In this document: positions 27,701 to 38,065 of the stretch, one piece after another
Layout of the letters: each line of letters starts with the position of its first letter
Position numbering within the stretch: position 1 is the first letter of the stretch
Assembly: GCF_933775445.1 (NCBI RefSeq)
Contig: NC_065872.1
Location: forward strand, 11,780,001-11,844,000
Direction: 5' to 3'
DNA: 64,000 bases
From: Argentina anserina
Lineage: Eukaryota; Streptophyta; Magnoliopsida; Rosales; Rosaceae
Notes under the pieces: model-generated
What the model was told of the DNA's origin: nothing
Database searches by the model: none
Seen by the model: only the letters and a program-made list of their open reading frames with translations
Program-made: the position numbers and the translations under genes

Positions 27701-28658
27701 TGTAGATGATATGCTGATAGCTGCAAAAGACAAGTCTGATATTCAGAAGTTGAAGGGTCTCCTCAGTGCAGAGTTTGAGATGAAGGATTTGGGAGCAGCT
27801 CGAAAAATTTTGGGAATGGAGATTTACAGGGATAGAAGTCAGAAGAAGCTTTTCTTATCACAGAAAGGCTACATCCAGAAAATATTATCCAGGTTTGGTA
27901 TGTCTACATCCAGATCTTTAGATACTCCAAGTGCTGCAAATATTCATCTGTCTACTGCGTTTGCACCTAAATCTGCTGAGGAGAAGGAATACATGTCTCG
28001 AGTTCCTTATGCTAGTGCAGTAGGAAGCTTGATGTATGCTATGGTTTGCACTAGGCCTGATCTTGCACATGCTGTTAGTGTTGTCAGCAGATTTATGGGT
28101 GATCCTGGAAAGGAGCATTGGCAGGCTGTGAAGAGAATTTTCCGGTATCTCAAAGGTACGTCTGATGTTGGTCTCATTTATGGAGGTGATACAAACTGTT
28201 TGGTAACAGGCTATTCAGATAGCGATTATGCTGGAGATGTTGACACTAGGAGATCTATGACTGGTTATGTCTTTACTCTTGGTGGCTCTGTGGTTAGCTG
28301 GAAAGCTACTTTGCAGCCTACAGTGACTTTGTCTACTACTGAAGCAGAGTACATGGCTCTGACAGCCGCTGCAAAGGAAGGCATATGGTTGAGGGGACTG
28401 GTCAGTAGTCTTGGTTTGCATCATGATCAGGCTATAGTATATTGCGATAGTTTGAGTGCAATATGTTTAGCTAAGGATCAAGTTCATCATGAGAGGACTA
28501 AGTACATTGATGTCAGGTATCATTTTCTGAGAGATGAGAGCAGAATTAAGGTGAAGAAGGTGGGCACTGCTGACAATCCCGCTGATATGTTCACCAAGTC
28601 AGTTCCACACAGCAAGTTCCAACATTGTTTGGAATTGCTAAATGTTACAAGCTGTTAG
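24744..28658 (+). CDS. Copia gag-pol polyprotein
   Basis: A single 1304-aa frame without stops. Order: gag N-terminus (about 1-220), CCHC zinc knuckle CNYCKEKGHWKNEC (about 226-239), aspartic protease DTGASYH (about 282), GAG-pre-integrase with HMRLGHM (about 414), integrase core with DDYSR (about 497), DNGLEF (about 539) and PQQNGVAER, reverse transcriptase with YVDDMLIA (about 986), and RNase H with DSDYAGD (about 1158), TTEAEYMA and YCDS. The order protease-integrase-RT-RNase H defines Ty1/copia. Length is normal and all the catalytic motifs I can check are intact, so it may be functional. Expression is not shown. Confidence 0.97.
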   Translation: MSGLNVKIDKFTGRNSFSLWQIKMRALLKQQGMWAPLVKKSEDQEIAEMASLEEKAHSTILLCLADDIITEVAEEESAAGLWLKLESLYMTKSLTNKLLLKRRLFGLRMEEGTSLRDHLDQLNTVLLELRNIDVKVDDEDAALILLVSLPSSYENFVDSFIGGRDTLTLEDVRSFLHTRDMRHKAIGTSSDSQAAGLVASGSLGQKGSGKKKYKNPVSKGSKSNDVCNYCKEKGHWKNECPKKKKQSEKASGTAVVAKVDTTSEEDLALVADAHIHHRDVWILDTGASYHICPRREWFSTYEQIDGGNISMANSSASKVVGIGSIKIRTHDGKFCTLNDVRHAPHMTKNLISLGLLDSKGFKYKGSCGILNVYKGTNVVLKGVKRGTLYILQGSTLSGSAAVASSEVHKDDMTKLWHMRLGHMSERGMQILSKNDLLGGHKVKDFSFCEHCIFGKLHRRKFPKTIHRTKGTLDYIHYDCWGPSRIDSLGGHRYFVSMIDDYSRMTWVFMMKHKSDAFKNFKQWKALVENQTGKKIKRLRTDNGLEFCSAEFGDFCKTEGIARHHTVRNTPQQNGVAERMNQTLLERARCMLSNAGLERRFWAEAVNIACYLINRGPHTGIHLKTPYEMWSGKSADYSNLRVFGCSAYYHVSEGKLEPRAKKGVFVGYGDGVKGFRIWSPSERRVILSRNVVFDENSMFNPTMKSVVVSENCSVEKHVEQQVTEDVSEPQQEDQHLHSESEQMVANQHSLTHERSRRPNFGKPPTRYGFEDMVAYALQVAEEVDPHEPSTYKEAVTSTESAQWLAAMGDEMESLQKNQTWELTKRPDQGRKVITCKWIFKKKEGLSPAEGIKYKARVVARGFHQKEGVDYNEIFSPVVRHTSIRVLLAIVAHQNLELEQLDVKTAFLHGELEEEIYMTQPDGFQVPRKEDYVCKLKKSLYGLKQSPRQWYKRFDSYMIEIGYIRSPYDCCVYYNKLTNGSLIYLVLYVDDMLIAAKDKSDIQKLKGLLSAEFEMKDLGAARKILGMEIYRDRSQKKLFLSQKGYIQKILSRFGMSTSRSLDTPSAANIHLSTAFAPKSAEEKEYMSRVPYASAVGSLMYAMVCTRPDLAHAVSVVSRFMGDPGKEHWQAVKRIFRYLKGTSDVGLIYGGDTNCLVTGYSDSDYAGDVDTRRSMTGYVFTLGGSVVSWKATLQPTVTLSTTEAEYMALTAAAKEGIWLRGLVSSLGLHHDQAIVYCDSLSAICLAKDQVHHERTKYIDVRYHFLRDESRIKVKKVGTADNPADMFTKSVPHSKFQHCLELLNVTSC

Positions 28659-28772
28659 TTGCCCTTTGGGGGCGACATCTGAGGAAGAAAGAGTTTTCTG
28701 TACATCTGGCATCACTATGGTGCATCTGGTACATCTGTTATTTGTGAGAGGATTCAAGTCAAGGTGGAGATT

Positions 28773-29030
28773 TGTTAATATATGCCTTGAATCATCCAAT
28801 CTGTTCTGGCGGCTTATCTGTATATCGGGTTATACTAGGTTATGGTTTCCTATTAGGACTAGTATATCGGGTTTAGGGTTGTATATAAACAACCTATTGT
28901 GTGTTGTATACAAGCCGTTCTGTATTTTTCCTCAACATAATAAAACTGTTCTTCTTCTGTCCGTGGACGTAGCTAACACATCGTTAGTGAACCACGTAAA
29001 TCTGTGTTCTTTCTTGCACTAGTTATAACA
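28773..29030 (+). repeat. Copia 3' LTR
   Basis: 258 bp, no difference from the 5' LTR found in a by-eye comparison. Followed by the GTTCC target duplicate and then the severed end of the ankyrin gene. Confidence 0.95.
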
Positions 29031-29165
29031 GTTCCAATTACTTTGGTTGCTGGCATTCCAGTTGGTTTCTATGCTTTACTGCAATTCCCTCTTCTTTCGG
29101 ATATGATCAGTCATGCTTATATTTCAAGAGTATCTTTTCGTTCGAGCAACCATCTTTTGGAATAG
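29031..29165 (+). pseudogene. Severed 3' end of the ankyrin PGG gene
   Basis: Beginning with the target duplicate GTT CC, the sequence continues in the same reading frame as the ankyrin exon broken at 24431. It encodes a hydrophobic stretch (ITLVAGIPVGFYALLQFP) typical of the last PGG-domain transmembrane helix, then a short tail, with TAG at 29163-29165. The frame continuity across the insertion shows the gene was intact immediately before the copia landed. Confidence 0.85.
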
Positions 29166-30062
29166 CGGCTACAAATTAAGAGGTGGTACGAACACGAGGA
29201 TTCATATCCATGAGTGTGAAGTGCTACGAGCATGGCCAATTCTGCAAGTACGCCCTCTATGTAAAGCTATATATACACATTGCATGTTTGATGTTTCAGT
29301 TCGTATGCATGGATATATTGTTTGTATACTTTCTCTCGTTAAAAAAAGAAGAAAAACCCTTTCAAAAATTTTAAAAAAAATCAAAAATCAAAATTGCGAT
29401 AATTAAGATTTGTACAGGTGCAGTAGAGAATCGAAACTCTTTCTCTCCCCCGGTTATCTGGATCTCAAGCAACCATGAGGCCTCCGCCACTGAAGGAGAG
29501 CATTCATATTTAACAAAAATCTCGAAAATATCAGAACTAGAGAAAAGATGAAAACGTGGATGCACTCTTTGAAATAAAACATTTTATGATTGTGAATATT
29601 TGTCAGAATATGAGTTCATGAAAAACAAATAAATTGAAGAGGCAAAGCAACTGCTGATGACGGTGTCTGGCCGCATCCGGCCTGCTCGTAAATTAAAACT
29701 CAGAACTCAATATATAGTCAGGGTCGAACTGTATGGCTTTGTCATATAAAACCATATGATTTCACTTCTCTAACTTCACTCACAATGTAATGACATCGGA
29801 TTAGATTTACGCAACATGCATCAGTGTATCAGAAAATTTTCCGAATTGGTGTTTATTTTTTTGCGTACGTGTGGGTTTTGCCCTCGCCAGCCCAAATCTT
29901 GGCCTAGCCCAATTTGCCTAAAGCTTTCACCTTGTTTAGTGGACGCGCGCAAATCATCGATTCCATCGCCTCCCCTATCTCTCTCTCTCGGTCACATTCT
30001 CAATCGCTCTCTTCAGAAAAATGGACCCCTAAAGCTCATCTCGGCATCTCCACCCCCCAACA
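29166..30062. other. Intergenic region and presumed promoter of the next gene
   Basis: The first part is the old 3' flank of the ankyrin gene; the last 150 bp are CT-rich, resembling a 5' leader. Overlapping open frames are low-complexity. No other feature is seen. Confidence 0.5.
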
Positions 30063-32537
30063 ATGACGTCATCCACCTCTCACCACCGCCTCCTTTCCAA
30101 TCCCCCACCTCGCTCCTCCACCGTCTTTATCTCCACCGCCGCCGCCAAAACCCCCAACTTCCTCCCTCTCCCAGCCTCAACCCGCCGGCATTTCCCAATC
30201 TCAACCACCCTCACTCTCCCACTCACCTCCTACCGCCGCCTCCAAGCCTACGACTCCTCCTCCGCTGGGGCTCCCTACTCCGGCGACGAGTTTCCCTTCA
30301 ATTTCGACTACTTCCTATCGATCGCCGAGCTCCTCTGCCTGGCGTCCTCGGCCGCGGTGACGATCGGGTTCGGGCTGAGCTCCGCGGTGCCGGGGTGGAG
30401 CCACGCGGCGTTTGCGAAGGGGAGGGTTTTGGCGGGAGGGGCGGCGGCGCTGGTGGCGGCGGTGGGGATTGGGGCGTGGATTCGGAGGCGGCAGTGGAGG
30501 AGAGTGAGTAGGGAGGCGGTGAAGGGAGGAGTGGAGGTGAATTTGTATGAGAGGATTGAGAAGTTGGAGGAGGATTTGAGAAGCTCGGCGACGATTGTTA
30601 GGGTTTTGTCTAGGCAGCTTGAGAAATTGGGGATTAGGTTTCGTGTTACGAGAAAGGCTTTGAAGGAGCCCATTGCTGAGGTAACCATGTCTAGTAATTT
30701 TTGTGTTTGCTTTGAGTTATATAGTTGAATTGTAGAGTTTAGAAATGCGGTATCGGAGTAAGAATAGTAACGGTTTAGTAGTTGAAATTTGTATTTGATC
30801 GACATAGTTAGGTGTAATTTTTAAGCAGAAATGATGACATTGTGTGATCCGACACTGAATTAGTTGGTAGGGGGTTCCTTTTTCTTTCTTTCTTCAATAC
30901 AGAACAGATGGTAAGTTGAATAAGAAAGATTAGAATCTTGAACACAGTCAGTAAGATCTTGAAATCGGTTTTGAGATGGCTCATCATCCAACTGTATGGT
31001 TACAATGTAGTTTTGAACCGGGCTCAAGTGCCCTTAGCGGTTCTAATGTAAGTATAGAGTCTGCTTCTAAGTCGCCGCGGTCTAGATTGGCATGTTGCAA
31101 ACTGTACATTGATTGATAGTTTTGGCATATGCATATACATATGCATATCTATGATTTCTAATGTGCATATTCTTTTAATATTATTTTTTCTAAATGGAAA
31201 CTTTGGGTGTGAACTGATTCTATTTAGTCAGATCTTTTTCAAGATGCAAATATATATAAGGTAGGACCCTGAAATGTATTGATCTCTCTAAATGATATCC
31301 TTTTCAAGATGGAATTAGAGTGAGTGAAACGTAAATGCTATGTCAGTTGGTTGTGTGAATTTGAATTTACTATTTAGAGTGATGAATCTAACTAAAAAGA
31401 TATAGGGGGCTGAAGAAGGCGAGGTGTCCATTTATTTGATGATGAATTTCTCTGCCATGCTTTTAGTTCTCTGATCACTGGAAATGTGTGCTTTTTGGAA
31501 ATAGACAATTAGTACCCTGGGATGACCTACGTGTTATGAAAGGCAACTAAGTTTACAATCATCAGTATCTCATCAATCTATATTTATATGGGGCCCAAGC
31601 TCATTTTCAGTCAATCCTTTCTATCCAGAGAAAAGATCTCCTTTTCCTCTTCAATGCATAATATATAGAAATCTCATAGATTATACATCCTTATGAGCAA
31701 AGATCTCATTTATGTGCTGTATGGCATTGTGAAGGATTTTGATGACTTGCACTCAAGATAGAATTTGTTTGTTCTGGTGAAATGCAGTGATTAAATGTAG
31801 TGTGCTGAAACTACGCATTAGCATGTGCCATCTGATATTGCAAGTTTTTCATTAGATACAACAGCATCTAATTATATATTTGTGTTTGCAGACTGCAGCT
31901 TTGGCTCAAAAGAACTCTGAGGCCACCCGGGCATTGGCAGCACAAGAAGACATTCTGGAAAAGGAGCTTGGAGAAACTCAAAAGGTGTTACTGGCAATGC
32001 AGGTGAGTGTCCTCTCTTCCCTTGTGGCAGATAAACAGGATGAAGTAGGCATCTTCCTAGGCTTTCTCTCATAATTTAGCCTCAGATTTGATATGTTTTA
32101 TTCCCTTGAGTTCATTATGAGTTGTAAAGTATTTCCTCTAATGATTCAGAATCTAGGAAAACTTGTTGATGTATGTTTAAGTTCCCCCCCCCCCTCCTCC
32201 TACAAACTACAATCGTAAGATTAACGGTTTTGATAACATGGGCATAGATGTATCTGTTTGTTGTTGTAGTCGATTTATGTTTCAAAATCCTTACTGATCC
32301 TGTTAGCTAGACATTATAGATTAAGAGATTGCTGGTGCCATTGTTCTAATGGTGATTTCTTCAATCCATTGCCATATGCAGGAGCAACAGCAAAAACAAC
32401 TTGAGCTGATACTTGCCATTGCAAAGAATGGGAAGCTTTTGGACAACAAACAGGTACCTGAACAACCAGAGAGTACGGTTAGAATACGTGATTCAAGTAA
32501 AGACAATTCAAAGCAGAAGGAACCCCAGCAGATATAA
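30063..32537 (+). CDS. Putative plastid membrane protein with coiled coil
   Basis: Exons 30063-30680, 31892-32002 and 32382-32537 join in phase 0 to give 294 aa. Residues 1 to about 60 are Ser/Thr/Pro/Arg-rich and look like a chloroplast transit peptide. Two hydrophobic segments follow (FLSIAELLCLASSAAVTIGF near 84-103 and a Gly/Ala-rich one near 121-137). Then comes a charged coiled coil from about 155 to 260 (YERIEKLEEDL, LEKELGETQKVLLAMQEQ), and a short basic, Gln-rich tail. I do not recognise the family, but the make-up suggests a conserved plant organelle-membrane protein with a stromal coiled-coil domain. The start is the first Met of the leader-like region. Exon 1 is GC-rich, the later exons are not, as is usual for transit-peptide exons. 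Confidence 0.85.
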
Positions 32538-33489
32538 CCTTTCATTGGAAGCAAAGGGGACAAATTAGGATTTTGAAGGAAACCACTCCTTGTGAAGATG
32601 TTCTTTTCCCAATGTTGTTGGCCTGTAGCCTTATCTGGTACTATTCTCCTTGCTCACACTTTATGTATAGCTATGTCATGGTGGCATTATGTCTACAGCC
32701 AAAGAAAATTTTCTCAGGCCGTTGTGGATATGCAAAGCTGGAAGGTAAAATGAAAACAACAGAGGAATTATAGGATAGAAATGCACCTCGAGTACAGCTG
32801 TACCAATAAGGTAAAAGTGGAGTTTGCTCCTCATGTTTGTAATTCTCTGTTTGTTTGCGTCATCTTGTTGAAACTAATATGTACCATCTTGGTATGGTGC
32901 AGTCATTTTATGAACTTACTGACCACTCAAACCTGACTATTACGTTGTTCTTGTTTGGTTCCTTTTTTAATTTTGTAATAATTAACGTTCTGTATTACTG
33001 AAGTAATAAAAGAATATTCAATCTTTTTGCCTTTTTGGTAGCGTTTCGGTTTAATGGTGGTGGTGGTAGTATTTTATTTTTTTTTGCCATTTATCTTCAC
33101 ACTAGGTCAGTACTGAGTACTGACTACTGAGTAGTGTCTCAAATCACCAAACATCGCGCATTTCATTATGTTGGTAAATATTGGTAATATATTCTCAGGA
33201 AAGGAAAATGCGAAAGGAAAAATTAAAAGATAATATTAAAATGGCCAATCAGTGCATTCTTGGAGAGCAAGAATTTCCCAATTTAGGAAACCCATTCAGA
33301 ATGGGATTTCGACACTCCGACACAGATTTTGTATTTAATCTGGCTTCACTCAGTCTTATCGCCCACTCACTGCAGTCCACTAGCTACCAAGATCTTCATA
33401 CGAGGAATCAAGATCCTGACAAGGTGTACGTAGAAGAAAGGGAGGTATACGAAGGAAGAAGCAGATCGATCGAGAAGCTAAAATCGAAG
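32538..33489. other. 3' UTR and spacer
   Basis: Holds the 3' flank of the coiled-coil gene and the presumed 5' leader of the small gene at 33490. An AATAAAAG at about 33005 could be a poly(A) signal. The open frame of the small gene extends back to 33181, but that part lacks a counterpart in its paralog. Confidence 0.45.
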
Positions 33490-33744
33490 ATGAACATCGT
33501 TGATGATACTCGCCAAAAGAAGAGTACCATTGGTTCTTTGTCTGTTCTTCCTCCTTGTAATAACGTCCATCAGTATCCTAGGGAGTTCTATGCTTCCAGA
33601 CAGAGATTCCTCAGAAGCTACCCCTTTTCCAGGGAAGAAGAACTGACAGCCGGAAAGAAAATCAAGAAATGGATCAAGACCAACGTGGAGAAGGTCAAAA
33701 CTATCAAATCGAAAAGCTGGTCTCGTCATGTGCGTCTGTTGTAA
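33490..33744 (+). CDS. Small basic hypothetical protein, copy 1
   Basis: An 84-aa frame, rich in Lys/Arg, with the core FYASRQRFLRSYPFSREEE followed by KKIKKWIKTNVEKVK. I chose the ATG at 33490 because a decayed paralog at 34693 has its Met at the same aligned place, preceded by matching leader sequence (AGCTAAAATC). The frame is open back to 33181 and a 187-aa version cannot be excluded. No signal peptide or membrane segment is seen. Function unknown; short plant proteins with an R-x-FLRSY-x-FSR motif exist, but I cannot name one. A second frame downstream of the stop also shows similarity to the paralog, so the C-terminus may have been altered by a frameshift. Confidence 0.6.
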   Translation: MNIVDDTRQKKSTIGSLSVLPPCNNVHQYPREFYASRQRFLRSYPFSREEELTAGKKIKKWIKTNVEKVKTIKSKSWSRHVRLL

Positions 33745-34692
33745 AAAGAATCACTTTGAAGAAGCGCTTCTTCCACCAGATCCATCGATGCTTCTTCTCC
33801 GTCGTACGCAGTGAGGTTGAGCTAGATGTTGTAAACCGGCCTGTATAGGCCGGGTGTCATTCGATCTTGTTGTAATATGGGATTATAACTTCAATGATAT
33901 TATTGATATATAAACCCTAAATCCAATTTTAACTTTGTATAGATAAAAACGCATTACTGTTATATCGAGTACTGTCCTGTTTTCTTGATTGATTCTTGTA
34001 ATCTAAGATGTATCATGTATCATGATCTCTTAACTTTAATCATAAGGATGTATCAAGTTAATTATTTTCAGATTTCTTGATCCTTGAGTTGTGTGCTTAT
34101 TGTATTTCATGGGATAATTAGGGTTTACTTCATATTTGGGGCGAAATAATTTCAACACTTGTGATAATTCGACGGTAACATGGAATACGCGACAAGATAT
34201 ATAAACCATAGAACTTTGACTAATACCTGAGATGGTGAAGTTTAGAATAAACAAAAAACATATTCTTGGAAAAATCATAAACACATATAATAAAAAGCTA
34301 CGTGATGTTAAGTTACGTACTAAAAACTCGAGTTCTTGAACTTAGCTAGAGGAAGAAGATAGAAAAGGCAGAGAAATTTGTTAGAACAAGCTTGCATTTC
34401 TGGAGCGCACACTACATTTCGGGACTACATTAGATCGTGAGACGTGTGCATTAGCCAACAGTGATTAAGCATGCAGATTAAGATTACTAACCCTAGTTCG
34501 TAGTGAAAGGCAAGCTACTAACCTTATGGGATATGACACCCTATATAGACGGTCACTTAAACGTGCAAATGCAACCCCTTACAAGTACTTAAGATTAGAC
34601 TCTCTTTGATTAAGAGAAGGTGCACGCATGCAGAACAAAGTGAAGAATTAAAAGAAAAGAAACATATCAAGAGGAAGAAGCTAAAATCAAAG
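33745..34692. other. Spacer between small-gene copies
   Basis: AT-rich with no exon I can support. It separates two direct tandem copies of the small basic-protein gene. Confidence 0.45.
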
Positions 34693-34769
34693 ATGAGAAT
34701 GATTGATACTCAAGAGACGAAGGTACAATCTTTGTCTTTCCCTCCTCCTTACTTCCGTAATAGACCTAT

Positions 34770-37402
34770 TGTAACGACACCAAAATTTCGAGCTTAAAAA
34801 AACCTTAAAATTTCAAAGTCGTTAAACACCAAACAATCTCAATGAAATCGAAATCATTTAAAATGCCACAGCGGATCATCTCTGAGTTCAAAATACAACT
34901 CAGTCAAACCGATTATTACCAACCAAATTATAATTCAACATTATAATAAATGGAAATGTATAATCCTCAAAACAACCTCACAAGATAGTCACACCAAATC
35001 CTCACACAAGTTGGGGATAAATAACTTCAAGTCCTCTGAGCGGTCCGTCAATTCTCGGTAATCCACACCGGCGGAGTTATCCACTACACCATCGAATTGG
35101 TGCACCGGGATTGTAAACACAAACCCGGTAAGCTTTACAGCTCGTATGAGTAAAATGAAAATATAACTCGCATAACAATATATACGAAAATCCACAAATC
35201 AAACAAATATAAATGCACTCATGAGTCAATGGACGGCCCATCTGGTTGTCCCAAAAATATGAAATGAAGCGCTCATGAGAAATTAAGCAACTCTTTTGGT
35301 TACCCAAATGTATTTATAATACGGGTACTAAAGAACGTTAGTACACATCTGTTACCCCTCTCGTAGTACACCGCCGATATTGGACAACCACCCGCTACCT
35401 AACATCCAAAAATATGAGTACTCATGAGCAGATAACCACCCGTTACCTCACATGCAGTACTCCGGCAGACAGACTAGAGCTCTAACTGTATCGTAACTTT
35501 CGTCCGGCCAAAGGCTAGGTTCCGACTTGCCAAACACGTACAATAATCTCACATCATATTGTACAAAATCAAGTCCGAAGAAAAATCAACATTTTAATAA
35601 TATCCATGTTAAAATCACGTACAATAATCTCACATCATATTGTACAAATCAAAATCACATGCTCGATATATAAATCTCGTCATCAAAATGACATAATCAC
35701 GATAAAATCATAACAGTATATTATATAGCAAACTATATATATACGTATTTATTTACCATTTATACAATATATATATATAATCCATTATATCATATACATG
35801 TCATATTTCATAAACACGTCCGAAGACAAAACTCGTCCGAAAACAAAACATTTTAACAAACTCCATGTTAAAACCACGTACAATAATCACATCTCATATT
35901 GTACAAAAATCAAATCACATGGTCAATATTTAATTCTCGTCATCGAAATGACCAATTACAATGAATTAATAACAGTAAATAATATAGCAAACTATATATA
36001 TATATATGTACTTATTACCATTTATACAATATATATGTAATCCACTATATTGTATACATGTCGTAATTCAATATTAAAAACTCTTGCAAAATCTTGAATC
36101 TCCGCAAGGGTAAATTCGTAAAATATGTGAGATTTTACTCACCTTCTTTCTTTCGTGCAACTTCCACGACCCTGAAAGTAATTTCTTCACTCGTTTCGTC
36201 AGTCACCTAATAGCACGATAAATACTTAGAAAATAATACTTAAAATATCAGGTGACGATTTCAGCACAGCTAAATGTTGTTCATAAAACATTGTTCACAT
36301 AACACTGTTCATGTTTACTAATCAATGTTTTTACTAAATCACTGTTCACAGTTACTGTTTTTGCAAAACACTGTTTACAGTTACTGTTTTTACCATGTCA
36401 CTGTTCACATTTACTTGATATAGATCACTATTCACATGTACTATTCATGTGGCGTCATTGTTCACAGTTACTGTTACATATCACTATTCACAGTTACTAT
36501 TCAAGCGTCGTTACTGTTCACCGACCGCCACCAATCATCACCAAATTTTACCACCACAACCTAAACAACATTTCCAACAACTTTCTAGTTGACACCAAGG
36601 TCTAAATCCGAGCCTAAACAGTCTAAACAACGAAGAACATAAATTCGGCACTATTCACAAACCCTAGAAATTGAAATTTTGATTCGGGTACTTACACTTC
36701 GATTTTGCTCGATTCCTTTTGTGGGAATGTTGCTGGGACTAAGACAAGCAAAACCCCCCAAGAATCTCGAGCTATGGTGGCCGGAGGAGGCGGCGCCGAC
36801 ACAGCAGCAGCAACTTCCGGCGGTTGCTGCACCGTGTGTGGTTGTCGCCGGAGTGCAAGGCGTAGCCCAAAAGATGGAGATCGTCGAGCCCGTCAGTTTG
36901 ATAGGTGGCACGACACGAGGCGACGTCGGATGGTGGAGAAATCGGCCGGAGAAGATTTTTGGGTCGGGTGAACAGTATCCGAGCTCGGGTGAACAGTATC
37001 CGAGCTCGGGTGAACAGTACCCGAGCTGATTTTTGGAAAAAAACTGATTTTCTGATTTTTAATCTCCTCTTCTTCCTTTTATACTATTTCCAAAATCGGA
37101 AACGAACTTCCGACGTTAATAACTTTTACGTCAGATGTCCGATTCGAACGCGTCACATGTCCACGAACTCGTATCGACGAGCTCAACGACTTTCGTGAAG
37201 AAAGTTTTCACAAACGATCGACGGAGTAAAAGTCGATGTTCACGTCTCGAAAACGTAATGTTTTTCTAAATAAACGTTCCGTTAACGTTTCCGTTTTCAA
37301 TTTCCGACTTCGCAAGGCGGCACAAACACGTTTAATGAATTTCACATACTTTATAAATTCAAAAGTGATCCAAAAATCATTCCGAAAAATCGGGTTATTA
37401 CA
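34770..37402 (-). mobile_element. Solo LTR, Tekay/Del-like gypsy family
   Basis: 2633 bp starting TGTAACGACA and ending GGGTTATTACA, flanked by CCTAT at 34765-34769 and 37403-37407. It contains the family landmarks in order (ACCGGG/CCCGGT at 35104-35129, GAGTACTCATGAG blocks, tandem CACTGTTCAC-type repeats 36290-36500, CGAACTCGTATCGACGAGCT near the end). No internal region is present, so it formed by LTR-LTR recombination. Orientation follows the full element at 43642-54222. Confidence 0.92.
36965..37027. repeat. 21-bp tandem repeat, three units
   Basis: CGGGTGAACAGTATCCGAGC-type units in direct array within the solo LTR. Not seen in the other LTR copies, so it is a private expansion. Confidence 0.9.
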
Positions 37403-37700
37403 CCTATGGACCGGGAATACTATGCTTCCAGACAGAGATTCCTCAGAAGCTACACTTTTCACCAGAAAAGAAGACATTACATCCAGAAACAAACTCAAGA
37501 AGTGGTTCAAAACGCAGGTGGGGAAGTCGAAGAATGTTAGATCGAAAGCCACTAGTCTCTTATGTCCTTGTGGGAAGAATCTTTTAAAGCCCTTCTTCCT
37601 CTGTGCACCACAATTCAGACGACCATTAGATTCAACTAGATACAACGCTGCTTCTTCGCCGTCATACAGTAAGTTCGAGACGTTTGTATATTTTGCAAGT

Positions 37701-38065
37701 GTAACTTATTTTGTTGAAATATACAGTATATGGGATATATCGGTCGATCATGATCGATGAGCCAACTATAATTTTTACTCATTACCATAGGAGATTAGCA
37801 TTTCATTATGTTGGTAAGCATCAAGTTTCAGTAGAATGTGAATTAGTAAAAAATGGTAGTATACTAGTATCACTATCTCCTTATGGTATATCATCAATGG
37901 CCTAGTATTTACTTTCATTTTTCACGAGCCCAAATACGATGTCGTTTTAATTTTCGTTGAGTTCGTACGATGTCGTTTCGCGAAGAGCTATGTTTTATGT
38001 TCTAAAAAGCTGCCTAAGGACTTGAATCTTCAGACTTCGACTAGTTGAGCGAAAACAGAACTGAA
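37701..38065. other. Short spacer
   Basis: The segment around 37797-37816 (GCATTTCATTATGTTGGTAA) also occurs upstream of small-gene copy 1 at about 33159-33178, a possible trace of the duplication boundaries. No gene is seen. Confidence 0.45.

Larger units (their letters stand above)
24432..29030 (+). mobile_element. Intact Ty1/copia retrotransposon (Tork/Tnt1-like)
   Basis: A 4.6-kb element with 258-bp LTRs (24432-24689 and 28773-29030) that appear identical by eye, each starting TGTTAATATA and ending TTATAACA. A perfect 5-bp target duplication GTTCC lies at 24427-24431 and 29031-29035. The primer site TGGTATCAGAGC (tRNA-iMet type) is at 24693-24704 and the polypurine tract AAGGTGGAGA at 28761-28770. 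One uninterrupted gag-pol frame fills the inside. All hallmarks of a complete, recently inserted element are present. Confidence 0.97.
34693..37700 (+). pseudogene. Small basic protein, copy 2, split by a solo LTR
   Basis: The 5' part (34693-34769) starts with ATG and aligns with copy 1 (KLKSKM leader, then SLSFPPP). The 3' part resumes at 37403 with YYASRQRFLRSYTF. Between them lies a 2.6-kb solo LTR bounded by CCTAT duplicates. Across the duplicate the frame is continuous, so the gene was open here before insertion. About 50 bp further on a +1 shift near TTTTCACC moves the conserved part (KLKKWFKT) out of frame, a second lesion. The right end of the homology is approximate. It is presumably non-functional. 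Confidence 0.7.
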
